DNA from: Streptosporangiaceae bacterium
GTDB lineage: Bacteria > Actinomycetota > Actinomycetes > Streptosporangiales > Streptosporangiaceae
Length of the DNA stretch: 7,101 nt
Assembly: GCA_030040475.1 (NCBI GenBank)
Contig: JASHTQ010000251.1
Location: 1 to 7,101, forward strand
Direction of reading: 5' to 3'
A model generated the notes under the pieces. It did not search any database and was not told the DNA's origin. It was given only the letters and a program-made list of their open reading frames with translations. Each line of letters begins with the position of its first letter. Positions within the stretch are counted from its first letter, which is position 1. The position numbers and the translations under genes are program-made. Shown here piece by piece: positions 1 through 6,330 of the stretch.

Positions 1-941
1 TCTCGCCGCTCGCCTGGATCCAGCTCGCCCGCCCCTTCGCCGCCGAACGCTGGTGGGTCCTCGCCCTCCCCCTGGCCGTCGCCGCGGCCGGCAGCGCCCT
101 CGCGTTCGGGTTCGCCGCGCGCCGCGACCAGGGCGCGGGCCTGCTGCCCGACCGGCCCGGCCGGCCGGCCGCGTCGGAGTTCCTCCGCGGCCCGTTCGGC
201 CTGGCCTGGCGGCTGCAGCGGGCGTCGCTGCTTGGCTGGGCCGTCGGCTACGCGTTCACCTTCGCCGCCTCGGGGGCGGCGGCGAAGGGCATCGGCCAGC
301 TGTTCGGCACCAGCTCCGCCCTGGAGCGCGAGTTCACCAGGCTCGGCGGCCAGAGCGCGATCACCAACGCCTACCTGGCCGCCCTCATGCTGCTGGCCGG
401 CCTGGTCGCCGCCGCCTACGCGATATCGGTCGTCCTGCGCATGCGCTCGGAGGAGACCGGCGACCTGGCCGAGCCGGTGCTGGCCACCGCGACCGGCCGC
501 CTCCGCTGGGCGCTCAGCCACGTCGCGATGGCCGTCTTGGGCACGGTGCTGCTGCTCGCCGTCGCCGGCGTGGCCGCCGGCCTCGGCTACGGCCTGCGGA
601 TCGGCGCGCCTGGCGCCGAGGTGGGCCGGATGATCGCCGCCGCCATGGGCGAGCTGCCCTCGGTCTTCGTGCTCGCCGCGCTCGCGATCGCGTTCTTCGG
701 CCTGCTGCCCGCCGCCTCCGTCCCCGGCGCGTGGACCGCCCTGGGCCTGGTCGTGGTCATCGACCTGTTCGGCCAGGTCCTCCAGGTATCCCACTGGGTC
801 CTGGACATCTCCCCGTTCACCCACGCCCCGCGCCTGCCCGGCGGGACGGTCTCGGCCGAGCCCCTCCTCCTGCTCTGCCTGATAGCCCTGGCCCTCGCCG
901 TCACCGGCCTGGCAAGCCTGCGCCGCCGCGACATCGGCTGA
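1..941 (+). CDS. ABC-2 type exporter permease, C-terminal part (5' end outside window)
   Basis: The frame is open from the left edge (first full codon at base 3) to TGA at 939-941, giving about 312 residues without a start, so the gene is truncated by the window. Six or so hydrophobic segments are visible, starting with WWVLALPLAVAAAGSALAFG. Others include AYLAALMLLAGLVAAAYAIS, VFVLAALAIAFFGLLPA and LLLLCLIALALAVTGLASL, and the protein ends in the basic tail RRRDIG. The cytoplasmic stretch RMRSEETGDLAEPVLATATG, followed by RLRW, is typical of actinobacterial permeases annotated as putative exporters of polyketide antibiotics (COG3559-like). These work with a separate ATPase, normally encoded just upstream, to export drugs or metabolites. 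Family assignment comes from recalled motifs and topology. The substrate is unknown, and the partner ATPase is not in this window. Confidence 0.8.
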   Translation, partial: SPLAWIQLARPFAAERWWVLALPLAVAAAGSALAFGFAARRDQGAGLLPDRPGRPAASEFLRGPFGLAWRLQRASLLGWAVGYAFTFAASGAAAKGIGQLFGTSSALEREFTRLGGQSAITNAYLAALMLLAGLVAAAYAISVVLRMRSEETGDLAEPVLATATGRLRWALSHVAMAVLGTVLLLAVAGVAAGLGYGLRIGAPGAEVGRMIAAAMGELPSVFVLAALAIAFFGLLPAASVPGAWTALGLVVVIDLFGQVLQVSHWVLDISPFTHAPRLPGGTVSAEPLLLLCLIALALAVTGLASLRRRDIG

Positions 942-1029
942 CCGTCCCGCCCCGAGCTCAGGTCAGTCCACAGCCGCGGGCTGAACGCACGCCGTTGACC
1001 TCCTGGGCGTGAGCACTGAGAGCGGGGGC

Positions 1030-1055
1030 CGGCGGCGGTGCCGGGCCCGCCGCCG
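1030..1055 (+). terminator. GC-rich hairpin, candidate terminator after the permease gene
   Basis: CGGCGGCGG at 1030-1038 is perfectly complementary to CCGCCGCCG at 1047-1055, giving a 9-bp all-GC stem with an 8-base loop. It begins 89 bases after the permease stop. There is no T tract, which is common for actinobacterial terminators. The role is inferred from position and stem strength only; such stems also arise by chance in DNA this GC-rich. Confidence 0.4.
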
Positions 1056-1069
1056 CCTGAGCCGCCGCG

Positions 1070-1171
1070 ACCTAGGTCGTCCGCGGATGCCGGGAAGGTG
1101 AACAGCCGGGCGTCGTAACCGCGCAGGTACGGCACGGGGCCAACCCATTCCCGTGGTTCTGTCGTCAGTGC
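1070..1171 (-). pseudogene. Possible gene relic on the minus strand
   Basis: Reading the minus strand from 1171 to 1070 gives a natural-looking peptide that includes REWVGPVPYLRGYDARLF and then TFPASADDLG. Most codons end in G or C. The frame is closed upstream by TAA at 1246-1244. Downstream it runs into low-complexity Gly/Pro sequence and then antisense to the permease. There is a GTG at 1135 but no plausible ribosome binding site before it. I do not recognise the family. It may be a decayed gene fragment or simply a chance reading of GC-rich DNA. Confidence 0.2.
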
Positions 1172-1395
1172 CGAGGATCGCCACCCGGCCGCCCGCCGCT
1201 GACCGGGCCGGCCCGCCGGGGCGCCACATCCACTGGCCTGCGCTTAGCTCACCCTCGCGCACGGTCAGTACTCATTTCACTGCTCCGCATTGATCTGGGT
1301 CCCGATTCCGGGCCGAACTTGGCGGCGCGGCTCGGCTCGGTTCGGCTTACAGATGCCGCCAATCCGGGGCCGGGTAGCTTATTCTGGGGCGGGGC

Positions 1396-1400
1396 GGAGG
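1396..1400 (+). promoter_or_regulatory. Ribosome binding site deciding the start at 1408
   Basis: GGAGG lies 7 bases before the ATG at 1408. A nearer ATG at 1403 is followed at once by an in-frame TGA, so 1408 is the only workable start. Confidence 0.5.
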
Positions 1401-1407
1401 GGATGCG

Positions 1408-1719
1408 ATGACAGGCGACCGGGACGCGGAGCCCGGCAGCGTCAGGCCCCCGAACGGGAATCTCGACACCGGGGGGGCCTATTCCGCGCGGGTGGACAAC
1501 AACCGGCACGGCGGGAGGGACAACATCCCCGATCCCGGTGATCCGTGCCGGATCGTGCGCCGCGCGACGAGCCCCCTCGCGCCCGCCAGCTACCTCGTCG
1601 CCGTGCATCCGGCATCCGGCATCAGGCCCGAGGCGCGCGTCGGCATGGCCGCCCGGCTGAACCAGCCGGTGGCGCAGGCCCCCGCGATGGCGTGGTGCGG
1701 CGTGTCCGTAAGATCTTGA
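1408..1719 (+). CDS. Small hypothetical protein, 103 residues
   Basis: The ORF runs from ATG 1408 to TGA 1717-1719 and is preceded by a well-spaced GGAGG. About 92 of 103 codons end in G or C, the bias expected of a real gene here. A longer overlapping minus-strand frame (1743-1249) puts its third positions on this gene's less GC-rich first positions, so the plus frame is preferred. The first 45 residues are polar and probably disordered (for example NNRHGGRDNIPDPGDP). The second half is more ordered in appearance, with SYLVAVHPASGIRPEARVGM. There are two Cys residues, no membrane segment and no signal peptide. I do not recognise a family. It ends 133 bases before the GntR gene, with a promoter-like region between, so the two are probably not one tight operon. 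It could be a truncated remnant of a longer gene. Confidence 0.5.
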   Translation: MTGDRDAEPGSVRPPNGNLDTGGAYSARVDNNRHGGRDNIPDPGDPCRIVRRATSPLAPASYLVAVHPASGIRPEARVGMAARLNQPVAQAPAMAWCGVSVRS

Positions 1720-1749
1720 AGCTGCAACTAAATCCTGAACCAAGGGATC

Positions 1750-1762
1750 GTATTTTGCATAC
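1750..1762. promoter_or_regulatory. Inverted repeat, candidate GntR autoregulatory operator
   Basis: GTATTTTGCATAC has perfect 4-bp arms (GTAT and ATAC) around a 5-base centre, and it overlaps the proposed -35 box of the GntR gene. FadR-type regulators commonly bind short palindromes of this size in their own promoters. The site is visible; the binding is inferred, and 4-bp arms are weak evidence. Confidence 0.3.
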
Positions 1763-1783
1763 TGTCTCCTATAAACTAAATAT
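1755..1783 (+). promoter_or_regulatory. Candidate promoter of the GntR-family gene
   Basis: TTGCAT at 1755-1760 resembles a -35 box. An AT-rich -10 region follows: AAATAT at 1778-1783 (17-base spacer), or the overlapping TAAATA at 1777-1782 (16-base spacer). The stretch around 1709-1785 is far richer in A/T than the surrounding genes, which is typical of an actinobacterial promoter. The transcription start would be near 1790, about 60 bases before the ATG at 1853. Confidence 0.45.
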
Positions 1784-1840
1784 GCCGACTCCGTGGGAGG
1801 GAGGGTCGGCCCGGCTAAGTGGGAGCCGGCCCCACTAGCT

Positions 1841-1845
1841 GGAGG
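1841..1845 (+). promoter_or_regulatory. Ribosome binding site deciding the GntR start
   Basis: GGAGG lies 7 bases before the ATG at 1853. This favours 1853 over the in-frame GTG at 1793, which would add 20 Gly/Pro-rich residues before the conserved domain. The ATG at 1846 is out of frame. Confidence 0.7.
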
Positions 1846-1852
1846 ATGCGCG

Positions 1853-2521
1853 ATGGCGGGCCTGACCGCGCCGGTGATTCGACCTTTGCAACGGCCGGTG
1901 CCGTTGCGCCAGTCGGTGTATGACGCCCTGATCGACCTGATCGTCGGCGGCGAGCTGCCGCCAGGTCAGCACATGGTGGAGACCGACCTCGCCCGGCAGC
2001 TCGGGGTCAGCAGGCAGCCGATCCGCGAGGCGCTGCACCGCATGGAGGCCGAGGGCTGGGTCGACCTGCGCCCCAGCCAGGGTGCCTTCGTGCACGTGCC
2101 CACCGACAAGGAAGTAGACGAGCTCCTCGACGTGCGCGCGCTGCTCGAGGCAGAGACGGCCAGGCTGGCGGCGCTCGCCGCCGCTCCCGAGCACATCACG
2201 AGGATGCGGGAGATATGCCGCGAGGGCCAGGCGGCGGCCGAGGCGGGCGACTTCGCCAGCGCCGTGGCCACGAACAACGTCTTCCACGCCGAGATCGCGG
2301 CCGCCGGGGGAAACGTCGTCCTCGCCGAGCTCGCCGACATCGTCGGCCGCCGGATCCAGTGGTACTACCGGCTTGTGGCGCCGGCCCGCGGTCACGGCTC
2401 CTGGGCCGAGCACGAGGACCTGATCGAGGCGATCGAGTCATCGGACCCGGACCGCGCCCAGCGCCTGGCCCGCCAGCACGCCGGACGAACCAGGCACGCC
2501 TATCACGGCTCGCATGCGTGA
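1853..2521 (+). CDS. GntR-family transcriptional regulator, FadR/FCD subfamily
   Basis: This is a 222-residue DNA-binding repressor or activator acting in the cytoplasm, the usual length for the subfamily. Residues 17-83 form the winged helix-turn-helix, with the hallmark LARQLGVSRQPIREALHRME (46-65) and wing DLRPSQGAFVHV (71-82). Residues 88-216 match the all-helical FCD effector domain. His145 (in NNVFH), His187 (EHEDL) and His209 (in QHAGRTRH) sit where the family places its metal-binding histidines. The Asp often found four residues before the first His is Asn141 here, a substitution also common in the family. FCD regulators usually respond to small organic acids and control nearby catabolic or transport genes. 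No such gene adjoins it on this strand, so its target is not evident. A palindrome in its own promoter suggests autoregulation. Family assignment is secure; the ligand is unknown. Confidence 0.93.
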   Translation: MAGLTAPVIRPLQRPVPLRQSVYDALIDLIVGGELPPGQHMVETDLARQLGVSRQPIREALHRMEAEGWVDLRPSQGAFVHVPTDKEVDELLDVRALLEAETARLAALAAAPEHITRMREICREGQAAAEAGDFASAVATNNVFHAEIAAAGGNVVLAELADIVGRRIQWYYRLVAPARGHGSWAEHEDLIEAIESSDPDRAQRLARQHAGRTRHAYHGSHA

Positions 2522-2542
2522 CGTCGCCGCCTCGCCGATCGG

Positions 2543-2557
2543 GCCTGCGTGCCAGGC
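2543..2557 (+). terminator. Small hairpin after the GntR gene
   Basis: GCCTG at 2543-2547 and CAGGC at 2553-2557 form a 5-bp stem with a 5-base loop, 21 bases after the GntR stop. It is weak for a terminator, has no T tract, and is noted mainly for its position. Confidence 0.2.
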
Positions 2558-2612
2558 AGAGCGGCCGCGGCGCGTCTATCAGCCGAAATGCATCTCGCGC
2601 GGGGTCACGAGG

Positions 2613-2624
2613 AAGTAACGTAGT
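2613..2624 (+). promoter_or_regulatory. Motif AAGTAACGTAGT, shared with the upstream region of the surface protein gene
   Basis: AAGTAACGTAGT lies 131 bases before the ATG at 2744. The same 12 bases with one change occur on the minus strand at 6342-6331, 111 bases before the start of the minus-strand surface protein. Same orientation and similar distance to the start make a common regulator possible. With only two copies, chance is not excluded. Confidence 0.25.
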
Positions 2625-2629
2625 TCCTC

Positions 2630-2699
2630 AGCATCGCGACTCGGCAGTTAAGAACTATCCAAGTAGGTAGCAGAGTGTCTCTTTTGTCGCGATGATGCT
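2630..2699. repeat. Interrupted inverted repeat upstream of the large membrane protein
   Basis: AGCATCGCGAC at 2630-2640 is complementary to GTCGCG (2686-2691) plus ATGCT (2695-2699), with a 3-base bulge ATG on the right side. The 45-base interval contains two smaller dyads, AGTT-AAG-AACT (2646-2656) and AGAG-TGT-CTCT (2672-2682). The region is less GC-rich than its surroundings and lies between 45 and 114 bases before the start at 2744. It could be a structured 5' leader or a set of operator sites. I do not recognise a riboswitch family in it. Confidence 0.35.
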
Positions 2700-2728
2700 A
2701 GTGATCTTTGACCTGCTGTCCAGCAGAC

Positions 2729-2734
2729 AGGGAG
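2729..2734 (+). promoter_or_regulatory. Ribosome binding site deciding the start at 2744
   Basis: AGGGAG lies 9 bases before the ATG at 2744. The frame is open upstream to a TTG at 2708, but that codon has no comparable site, so 2744 is preferred. Confidence 0.6.
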
Positions 2735-2743
2735 TACCGGTAT

Positions 2744-5026
2744 ATGAGGAGCGGTTCGCCGGCCCATGATGATGGACGTGGCTGGCCAGCCACGCAGCGT
2801 CCCTACCAGGACGAGGCGATCGGCGGTCCAGTCCACTACGGATCGGGGCCACGTAGCGACCCGCACGAAGGGCCGAGCGGTCGGCGTGACATACCGTACG
2901 GCCCCGAACTCTCCTGGCCTTCCGGTTTCCGGCAGCTAGATCCGGAGACCCGGGACGTGCTGGAAGCCGGCTTCGGCACCGGCCCCTACCGCATGCCTGC
3001 GGCCGACCCCAGGTACGGTGCGCCGCGCGGCGGCGGGCGTGACCACGGCACCGGCAGCGCCTATCAGCAGCCGGCCATGGAGGACTACGGCTACGGCGAC
3101 CCCGGCTACTCCGACCCGTCCTACGACGGGCCGAGGAGCCCGCACGGCGGATCCGGGAACAGGTCGCCGCGCGGCTACGGCGCGCCGGACACCAGGGTGC
3201 CGGGTTATCACGTACCGGAGGATCGCCAGCCGCGTCCGGGCTACCAGCAGGACTTCGCGGCCCCGCCGGCCGGCGACCGGTGGGCCTACCCGGGGGCCGG
3301 CGACCATGACGCCTACCCGGCCGCCGCCGGCGCCCAGGCCTACCCGGGAGCTGGCGGCGGCCAGGACATCTACCCGACGACCGGCGCGATGGAGGCCCTG
3401 ACCTCGACCGACCCGTTCGGGTCCAGCGGGGCGCTCGGCCCAACCGGAGCGTTCGGATCCTCGGGCACGTTCGACGCCTTCAGCTCCCCTGGGCCTGCCG
3501 GGTCCTCGGCATTCCCTGCGGCCGGGCGGCCTGCCGACCCGCGCCTCGAGGGGCTGCGGTACGACGAGCTGCGCTACGACGAGCCCTCCTACGACGAGGG
3601 CGGCTTCGACCAGGCGACGGACGACGTGTCCTGGTACGAGGAACTGCGCCGCAGCGCCCCGGTGTACCCGGATCGTCCGGGCGGCCGGCCGCAGGCAGAC
3701 GACCGGCGTGCCGAGGACCGGTCGCGCGCCGCCGAGCCGCAGCGGGGCTCCGGCCCGCAGCGCCGCCCCGCCGACCAGGCGTCCGGCTATCCCACGGCGC
3801 CCGGACGGGACGATGTCTTCGGCCACGGGCAGCCGCGCATTGACCGCGGCGGGTCCCGCCCGCAGATGAGCACCGGGTCCTTGGCCTCCGGCCCGTACCC
3901 GGGCACGCCCGGTCCCGGCCCGCGGATGTCCGCCGGACCCGGACCCCGGCGTACCGCCCCTGCGGTCGGCGGCCTCGGCCCTAGGCTGGGCGCGCCCGCC
4001 GAGGTGGCGCCGGCCTCGTGGACCGGTGGCCTGTCCGAGCCGAAGACCGGCCGTCAGCCGGCCCCGGCCTTCTCCGCTGGTGCCTTTTCTGCTGGTGCCT
4101 TTTCCGCTGGCGACGCGCTCGACGCGACCGCCTTCCTGAGCGCCCCGACGGCACAGGTCGGAGTCCTGACCCCGCCCGACGGCACCCGTATCGACGACTT
4201 GCCGCCGCTGGACTCCCCGGGCGTCGGCCAGGCGGCGACCCCGTGGGTCCGGCCCGGCCACGGCCTGGACGGACCGGAGATCACGTCCTCCTGGCCCGCC
4301 CGGCCGCAGGCCGAAGACTTCGGTGACTTCTGGCAAGACGACGACAACGACGACGAGTACTCCGGCCTGTTCGCCGAGGACGACGAGGATTTCAAGGACC
4401 GGCGTGCCGCCAGCGCCCGCTCGGCCAGGCGCGGCATCGGCCGTCGCCGCGGCGGAAGCAACGACCACCGGCTCTGGATCGCGCTCGGCGGCGTGGTCAT
4501 CGCGGCCGCGGCGGCGATCACCGGGATCATCAAGTTCGAGTTCCCCTCGCACAGCGGACCCGTCCACGCCATGGAGGTCGCGAACCAGATCGGGACCTAC
4601 GCACGCACCGTGGACCTGGAGAAGGAGACGCATCTAGGGCAGCTGCGCGAGGAGGTCATCAAGATGGCCGGCGGCCAGGCCAGCGGGGTGGTCGACGCGG
4701 TCTACGAGTCCGGCGACTCGGCGGCCGGCGGCACCACGCAGATCATCATGTTCATCGCCGGCCACCTCGCCAACGCCGACCCCGCCGCGTCGATCGCCAG
4801 CTTCACGCACGAATACCCGGGGGCGTTCGTGGTCAACGCGGGTCCCCTCGGCGGCGAGGCGGCGTGCGTCGAGTCCAAGTCCGGCACCTCGAACAGCGTG
4901 GGCATGTGCGCCTGGTTCGACGACGACAGCTTCGGCGAACTCACCTCGCCCACGATGACCGCCACCCAGCTGAGCCACGAGATGCTGACCATCCGCGCGG
5001 CCGACGAGCACGTCGTCAAGGAGTAA
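2744..5026 (+). CDS. Single-pass membrane protein with a ~575-residue disordered cytoplasmic region (hypothetical)
   Basis: The protein has 760 residues. Residues 1 to about 520 are low-complexity and rich in Gly, Pro, Tyr, Asp and Ser, for example EDYGYGDPGYSDPSYDGP and repeated AYPG-like units. Two short tandem repeats stand out: three YDE units at 273-286 and three FSAG units at 443-456. A strongly acidic patch at 525-551 (including FWQDDDNDDEYSG) is followed by an Arg-rich stretch (RSARRGIGRRRGG). One membrane helix lies at about 577-598 (IALGGVVIAAAAAITGII). Basic residues before the helix place the N-terminal part in the cytoplasm. The C-terminal ~162 residues would then be outside and form a small domain with Cys708 and Cys722, in EAACVES and GMCAWFDDD, probably disulphide-bonded. 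Membrane proteins of this plan, with similar CVE...C-W endings, are common hypotheticals in filamentous actinobacteria; no function is established that I know of. It stands alone on its strand and converges with the surface protein gene. A role as an envelope sensor or scaffold is speculation. Confidence 0.85.
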   Translation: MRSGSPAHDDGRGWPATQRPYQDEAIGGPVHYGSGPRSDPHEGPSGRRDIPYGPELSWPSGFRQLDPETRDVLEAGFGTGPYRMPAADPRYGAPRGGGRDHGTGSAYQQPAMEDYGYGDPGYSDPSYDGPRSPHGGSGNRSPRGYGAPDTRVPGYHVPEDRQPRPGYQQDFAAPPAGDRWAYPGAGDHDAYPAAAGAQAYPGAGGGQDIYPTTGAMEALTSTDPFGSSGALGPTGAFGSSGTFDAFSSPGPAGSSAFPAAGRPADPRLEGLRYDELRYDEPSYDEGGFDQATDDVSWYEELRRSAPVYPDRPGGRPQADDRRAEDRSRAAEPQRGSGPQRRPADQASGYPTAPGRDDVFGHGQPRIDRGGSRPQMSTGSLASGPYPGTPGPGPRMSAGPGPRRTAPAVGGLGPRLGAPAEVAPASWTGGLSEPKTGRQPAPAFSAGAFSAGAFSAGDALDATAFLSAPTAQVGVLTPPDGTRIDDLPPLDSPGVGQAATPWVRPGHGLDGPEITSSWPARPQAEDFGDFWQDDDNDDEYSGLFAEDDEDFKDRRAASARSARRGIGRRRGGSNDHRLWIALGGVVIAAAAAITGIIKFEFPSHSGPVHAMEVANQIGTYARTVDLEKETHLGQLREEVIKMAGGQASGVVDAVYESGDSAAGGTTQIIMFIAGHLANADPAASIASFTHEYPGAFVVNAGPLGGEAACVESKSGTSNSVGMCAWFDDDSFGELTSPTMTATQLSHEMLTIRAADEHVVKE
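3560..3601 (+). repeat. Tandem YDE repeat inside the large membrane protein
   Basis: Three units of about 15 bases each begin TACGACGAG (3560, 3575, 3590). They encode YDELR, YDEPS and YDEGG. The repeat is in frame and lies in the disordered part of the protein. Confidence 0.7.
4067..4111 (+). repeat. Three 15-bp tandem units encoding A-FSAG
   Basis: Three near-identical 15-base units encode AFSAG AFSAG AFSAG. Several codons end in T (TTT, TCT, GCT, GGT), unlike the G/C-ending codons around them, which suggests recent local duplication by slippage. Confidence 0.7.
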
Positions 5027-5040
5027 GCGGACTTCCCGCG

Positions 5041-6231
5041 CTAGCTGCCTTCGCCCTTCGGGCGGGCGCGCCTGCGTAGCGACAGCCTGGTCACCGTCAG
5101 CATGATGCCGAACGCCAGCGCGAGCAGGCCTATCACCTGAGCGGTCAGCACCGGCGTGCCGAGCGCGAGGGCCGAGGCGTTGGCGGTCGGCGCGGCGTTT
5201 CCCCCGTGCGCCTTGGGATGCGCCGTGGCGGCAGGGCTCGGGCTGGCCGCGGGCGAGGGCGCGATCTTCGGGAAGAGATCGGAGGCGTTCCCCGCTCCGA
5301 TGATGGCGTTGGCGATGCCGTTCAGGTCCGGGATGGGGCCGAGCGGCAGGATGTCGAGCTGGGAGCCCGTGCTGGTGCCCGGTGACTGGGTCTTGGCAGG
5401 CGAAGTCGACGCCGTGGTCACCGCTATGGTCGCCGCCGCGGCGGGCGGCGTCCACTCGGTCGTGGTCACGACGCTGGCGGTGGCGGTCAGCTGCACCGAC
5501 TTGACGGCGGTCGCGCCGGACGCCACCGGGACCTGAGCGTCCAGGACGGCGGCCTGCTTGTCCGACACCACCGTGATGGTGCAGGAGGCGGTCCCGTCGC
5601 CCTTGCTGCAGCCGCTGGTGAACGTGGGCTTCTGGCTGGCCGGCTGCGACGTGATCGCGACCATGACGTCGGAGGCCGACCCGTTTTCCGTCGACACCTG
5701 GATGACGTAGCTGGCGGTCTGGCCGCGCTTGACGCTGGCCGCTGAGCCCTGGACGCTCACGCACAGGTCGGTCGGCGCCGTGGAGCTGGCGCTGGGGCTA
5801 GGACTGCCGGTGCTGGTCGCCGCGTCAAGGGTGGCGGCCGGCGAGGCTGTGGCCGCGGTCGCGGAAGGCGAGGCCGGGGGCGAGTACGGGGGCAGCGGCG
5901 CCTGGAGCGAATCCGACGGCGAAGGCGACGCCGTTGCCGCGCTCCCGGCGCTGGATTCCGTCGCGGAGGGACTCGGCGACGGGGTGGGGGAGGGCGTCGG
6001 CGAAGGCGACGGAGACGGCGAGGGTGACGGGGACGGGGAGGGTGACGGCGAGGGCGAGGCCGTGGCAGGCAGCGCCTGGCACTGCTTGTCCGTCGCGGTG
6101 GCTGCCGCGGTCGAAGAGGCCGAAGAAGAGGCCGCAAGCGCGCCTTCGTGCAGGCTTGTCACCACCCCCAGGGTCAGGAATCCCCCGGTCAGCAAGCTGA
6201 TTGTCGCTGCTCTTACATACCCGAAACGCAT
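5041..6231 (-). CDS. Secreted or surface-anchored protein with Ser-Pro stalk and Ig-like domain (hypothetical)
   Basis: The protein has 396 residues, starting at ATG 6231 with a weak AGGG site 8 bases upstream. Residues 1-33 form a signal peptide: a basic start, a hydrophobic core (ISLLTGGFLTLGVV), and a likely cut after ALA (31-33). Residues 59-90 are a Ser-Pro/Thr-Pro repeat, followed by more Ser/Ala/Pro-rich linker to about 154. Residues 155-255 resemble a beta-sandwich of the DUF11/CARDB kind (VKRGQTASYVIQVSTENG, ending VKSVQLTATASVV), with Cys208 and Cys217 probably paired. A second Pro/Ala/Ser-rich linker leads to a membrane helix at 360-380 (AQVIGLLALAFGIMLTV) and a basic tail RRRARPKGEGS. 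The order of hydrophobic helix then positive tail resembles a sortase-type tail, but no LPXTG-like motif is visible. It may therefore stay in the membrane and project through the wall. Ligand and function are unknown. It shares a motif upstream with the convergent gene at 2744. Confidence 0.88.
   Translation of the reverse strand: MRFGYVRAATISLLTGGFLTLGVVTSLHEGALAASSSASSTAAATATDKQCQALPATASPSPSPSPSPSPSPSPSPSPTPSPTPSPSPSATESSAGSAATASPSPSDSLQAPLPPYSPPASPSATAATASPAATLDAATSTGSPSPSASSTAPTDLCVSVQGSAASVKRGQTASYVIQVSTENGSASDVMVAITSQPASQKPTFTSGCSKGDGTASCTITVVSDKQAAVLDAQVPVASGATAVKSVQLTATASVVTTTEWTPPAAAATIAVTTASTSPAKTQSPGTSTGSQLDILPLGPIPDLNGIANAIIGAGNASDLFPKIAPSPAASPSPAATAHPKAHGGNAAPTANASALALGTPVLTAQVIGLLALAFGIMLTVTRLSLRRRARPKGEGS
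5052..5064 (+). terminator. Small hairpin after the large membrane protein gene
   Basis: CGCCC and GGGCG form a 5-bp stem around TTC, 26 bases after the plus-strand stop and inside the last codons of the convergent gene. With only 14 bases between the two stops, a terminator for the plus-strand gene would have to lie inside the other gene. The role is inferred. Confidence 0.3.
5962..6057 (-). repeat. Hexanucleotide repeat encoding the Ser-Pro stalk
   Basis: Degenerate 6-base units (Ser-Pro codon pairs, with two Thr-Pro pairs) encode residues 59-90 of the surface protein. The opposite strand reads as an acidic Gly/Asp/Glu repeat, which is a by-product and not a gene. Confidence 0.85.
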
Positions 6232-6330
6232 AAGAATCGCCCTGTCTGCGCTGCTCGTCAGGGTTACCGTGTGCTCTTCGTAGTTCGGAGGCGACCAGTA
6301 AGTGGATGGGTGTCACTACTCATATCCCGT

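Larger units (their letters stand above)
942..1407. other. Intergenic stretch with no convincing intact gene
   Basis: These 466 bases lie between the permease stop and the small ORF at 1408. Open frames on the minus strand (such as the Arg-rich one at 1262-963) have no ribosome binding site and unnatural composition. The notable contents are a 9-bp GC hairpin at 1030-1055 and a short protein-like minus-strand segment at 1171-1070, both listed separately. There is also a run of CGGCT/CGGTT-like words around 1330-1347. A TAGCTT at 1375-1380 could be a weak -10 box for the ORF at 1408, but no convincing -35 box accompanies it. Confidence 0.5.

Noticed and set aside
587..1135. 182-residue minus-strand frame starting at GTG 1135
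   Set aside because: Most of it is antisense to the permease or low-complexity Gly/Pro/Arg; only its first part looks protein-like and is reported as a possible relic.
1249..1743. 164-residue open frame on the minus strand
   Set aside because: No ribosome binding site is visible, and its third codon positions fall on the first positions of the better-biased plus-strand ORF 1408-1719.
2936..4633. 565-residue minus-strand frame
   Set aside because: It lies wholly antisense to the membrane protein at 2744-5026, which has the start signal, domain plan and codon bias. It is an effect of high GC content.
5962..6057. Repeat array, considered as CRISPR or another non-coding array
   Set aside because: The units are 6 bases long, in frame, with no unique spacers; they encode the Ser-Pro stalk.
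5729..6283. Plus-strand frame with a Gly/Asp/Glu repeat
   Set aside because: It is the complement of the Ser-Pro stalk codons; it has no start signal, and the minus-strand gene has a clear signal peptide.
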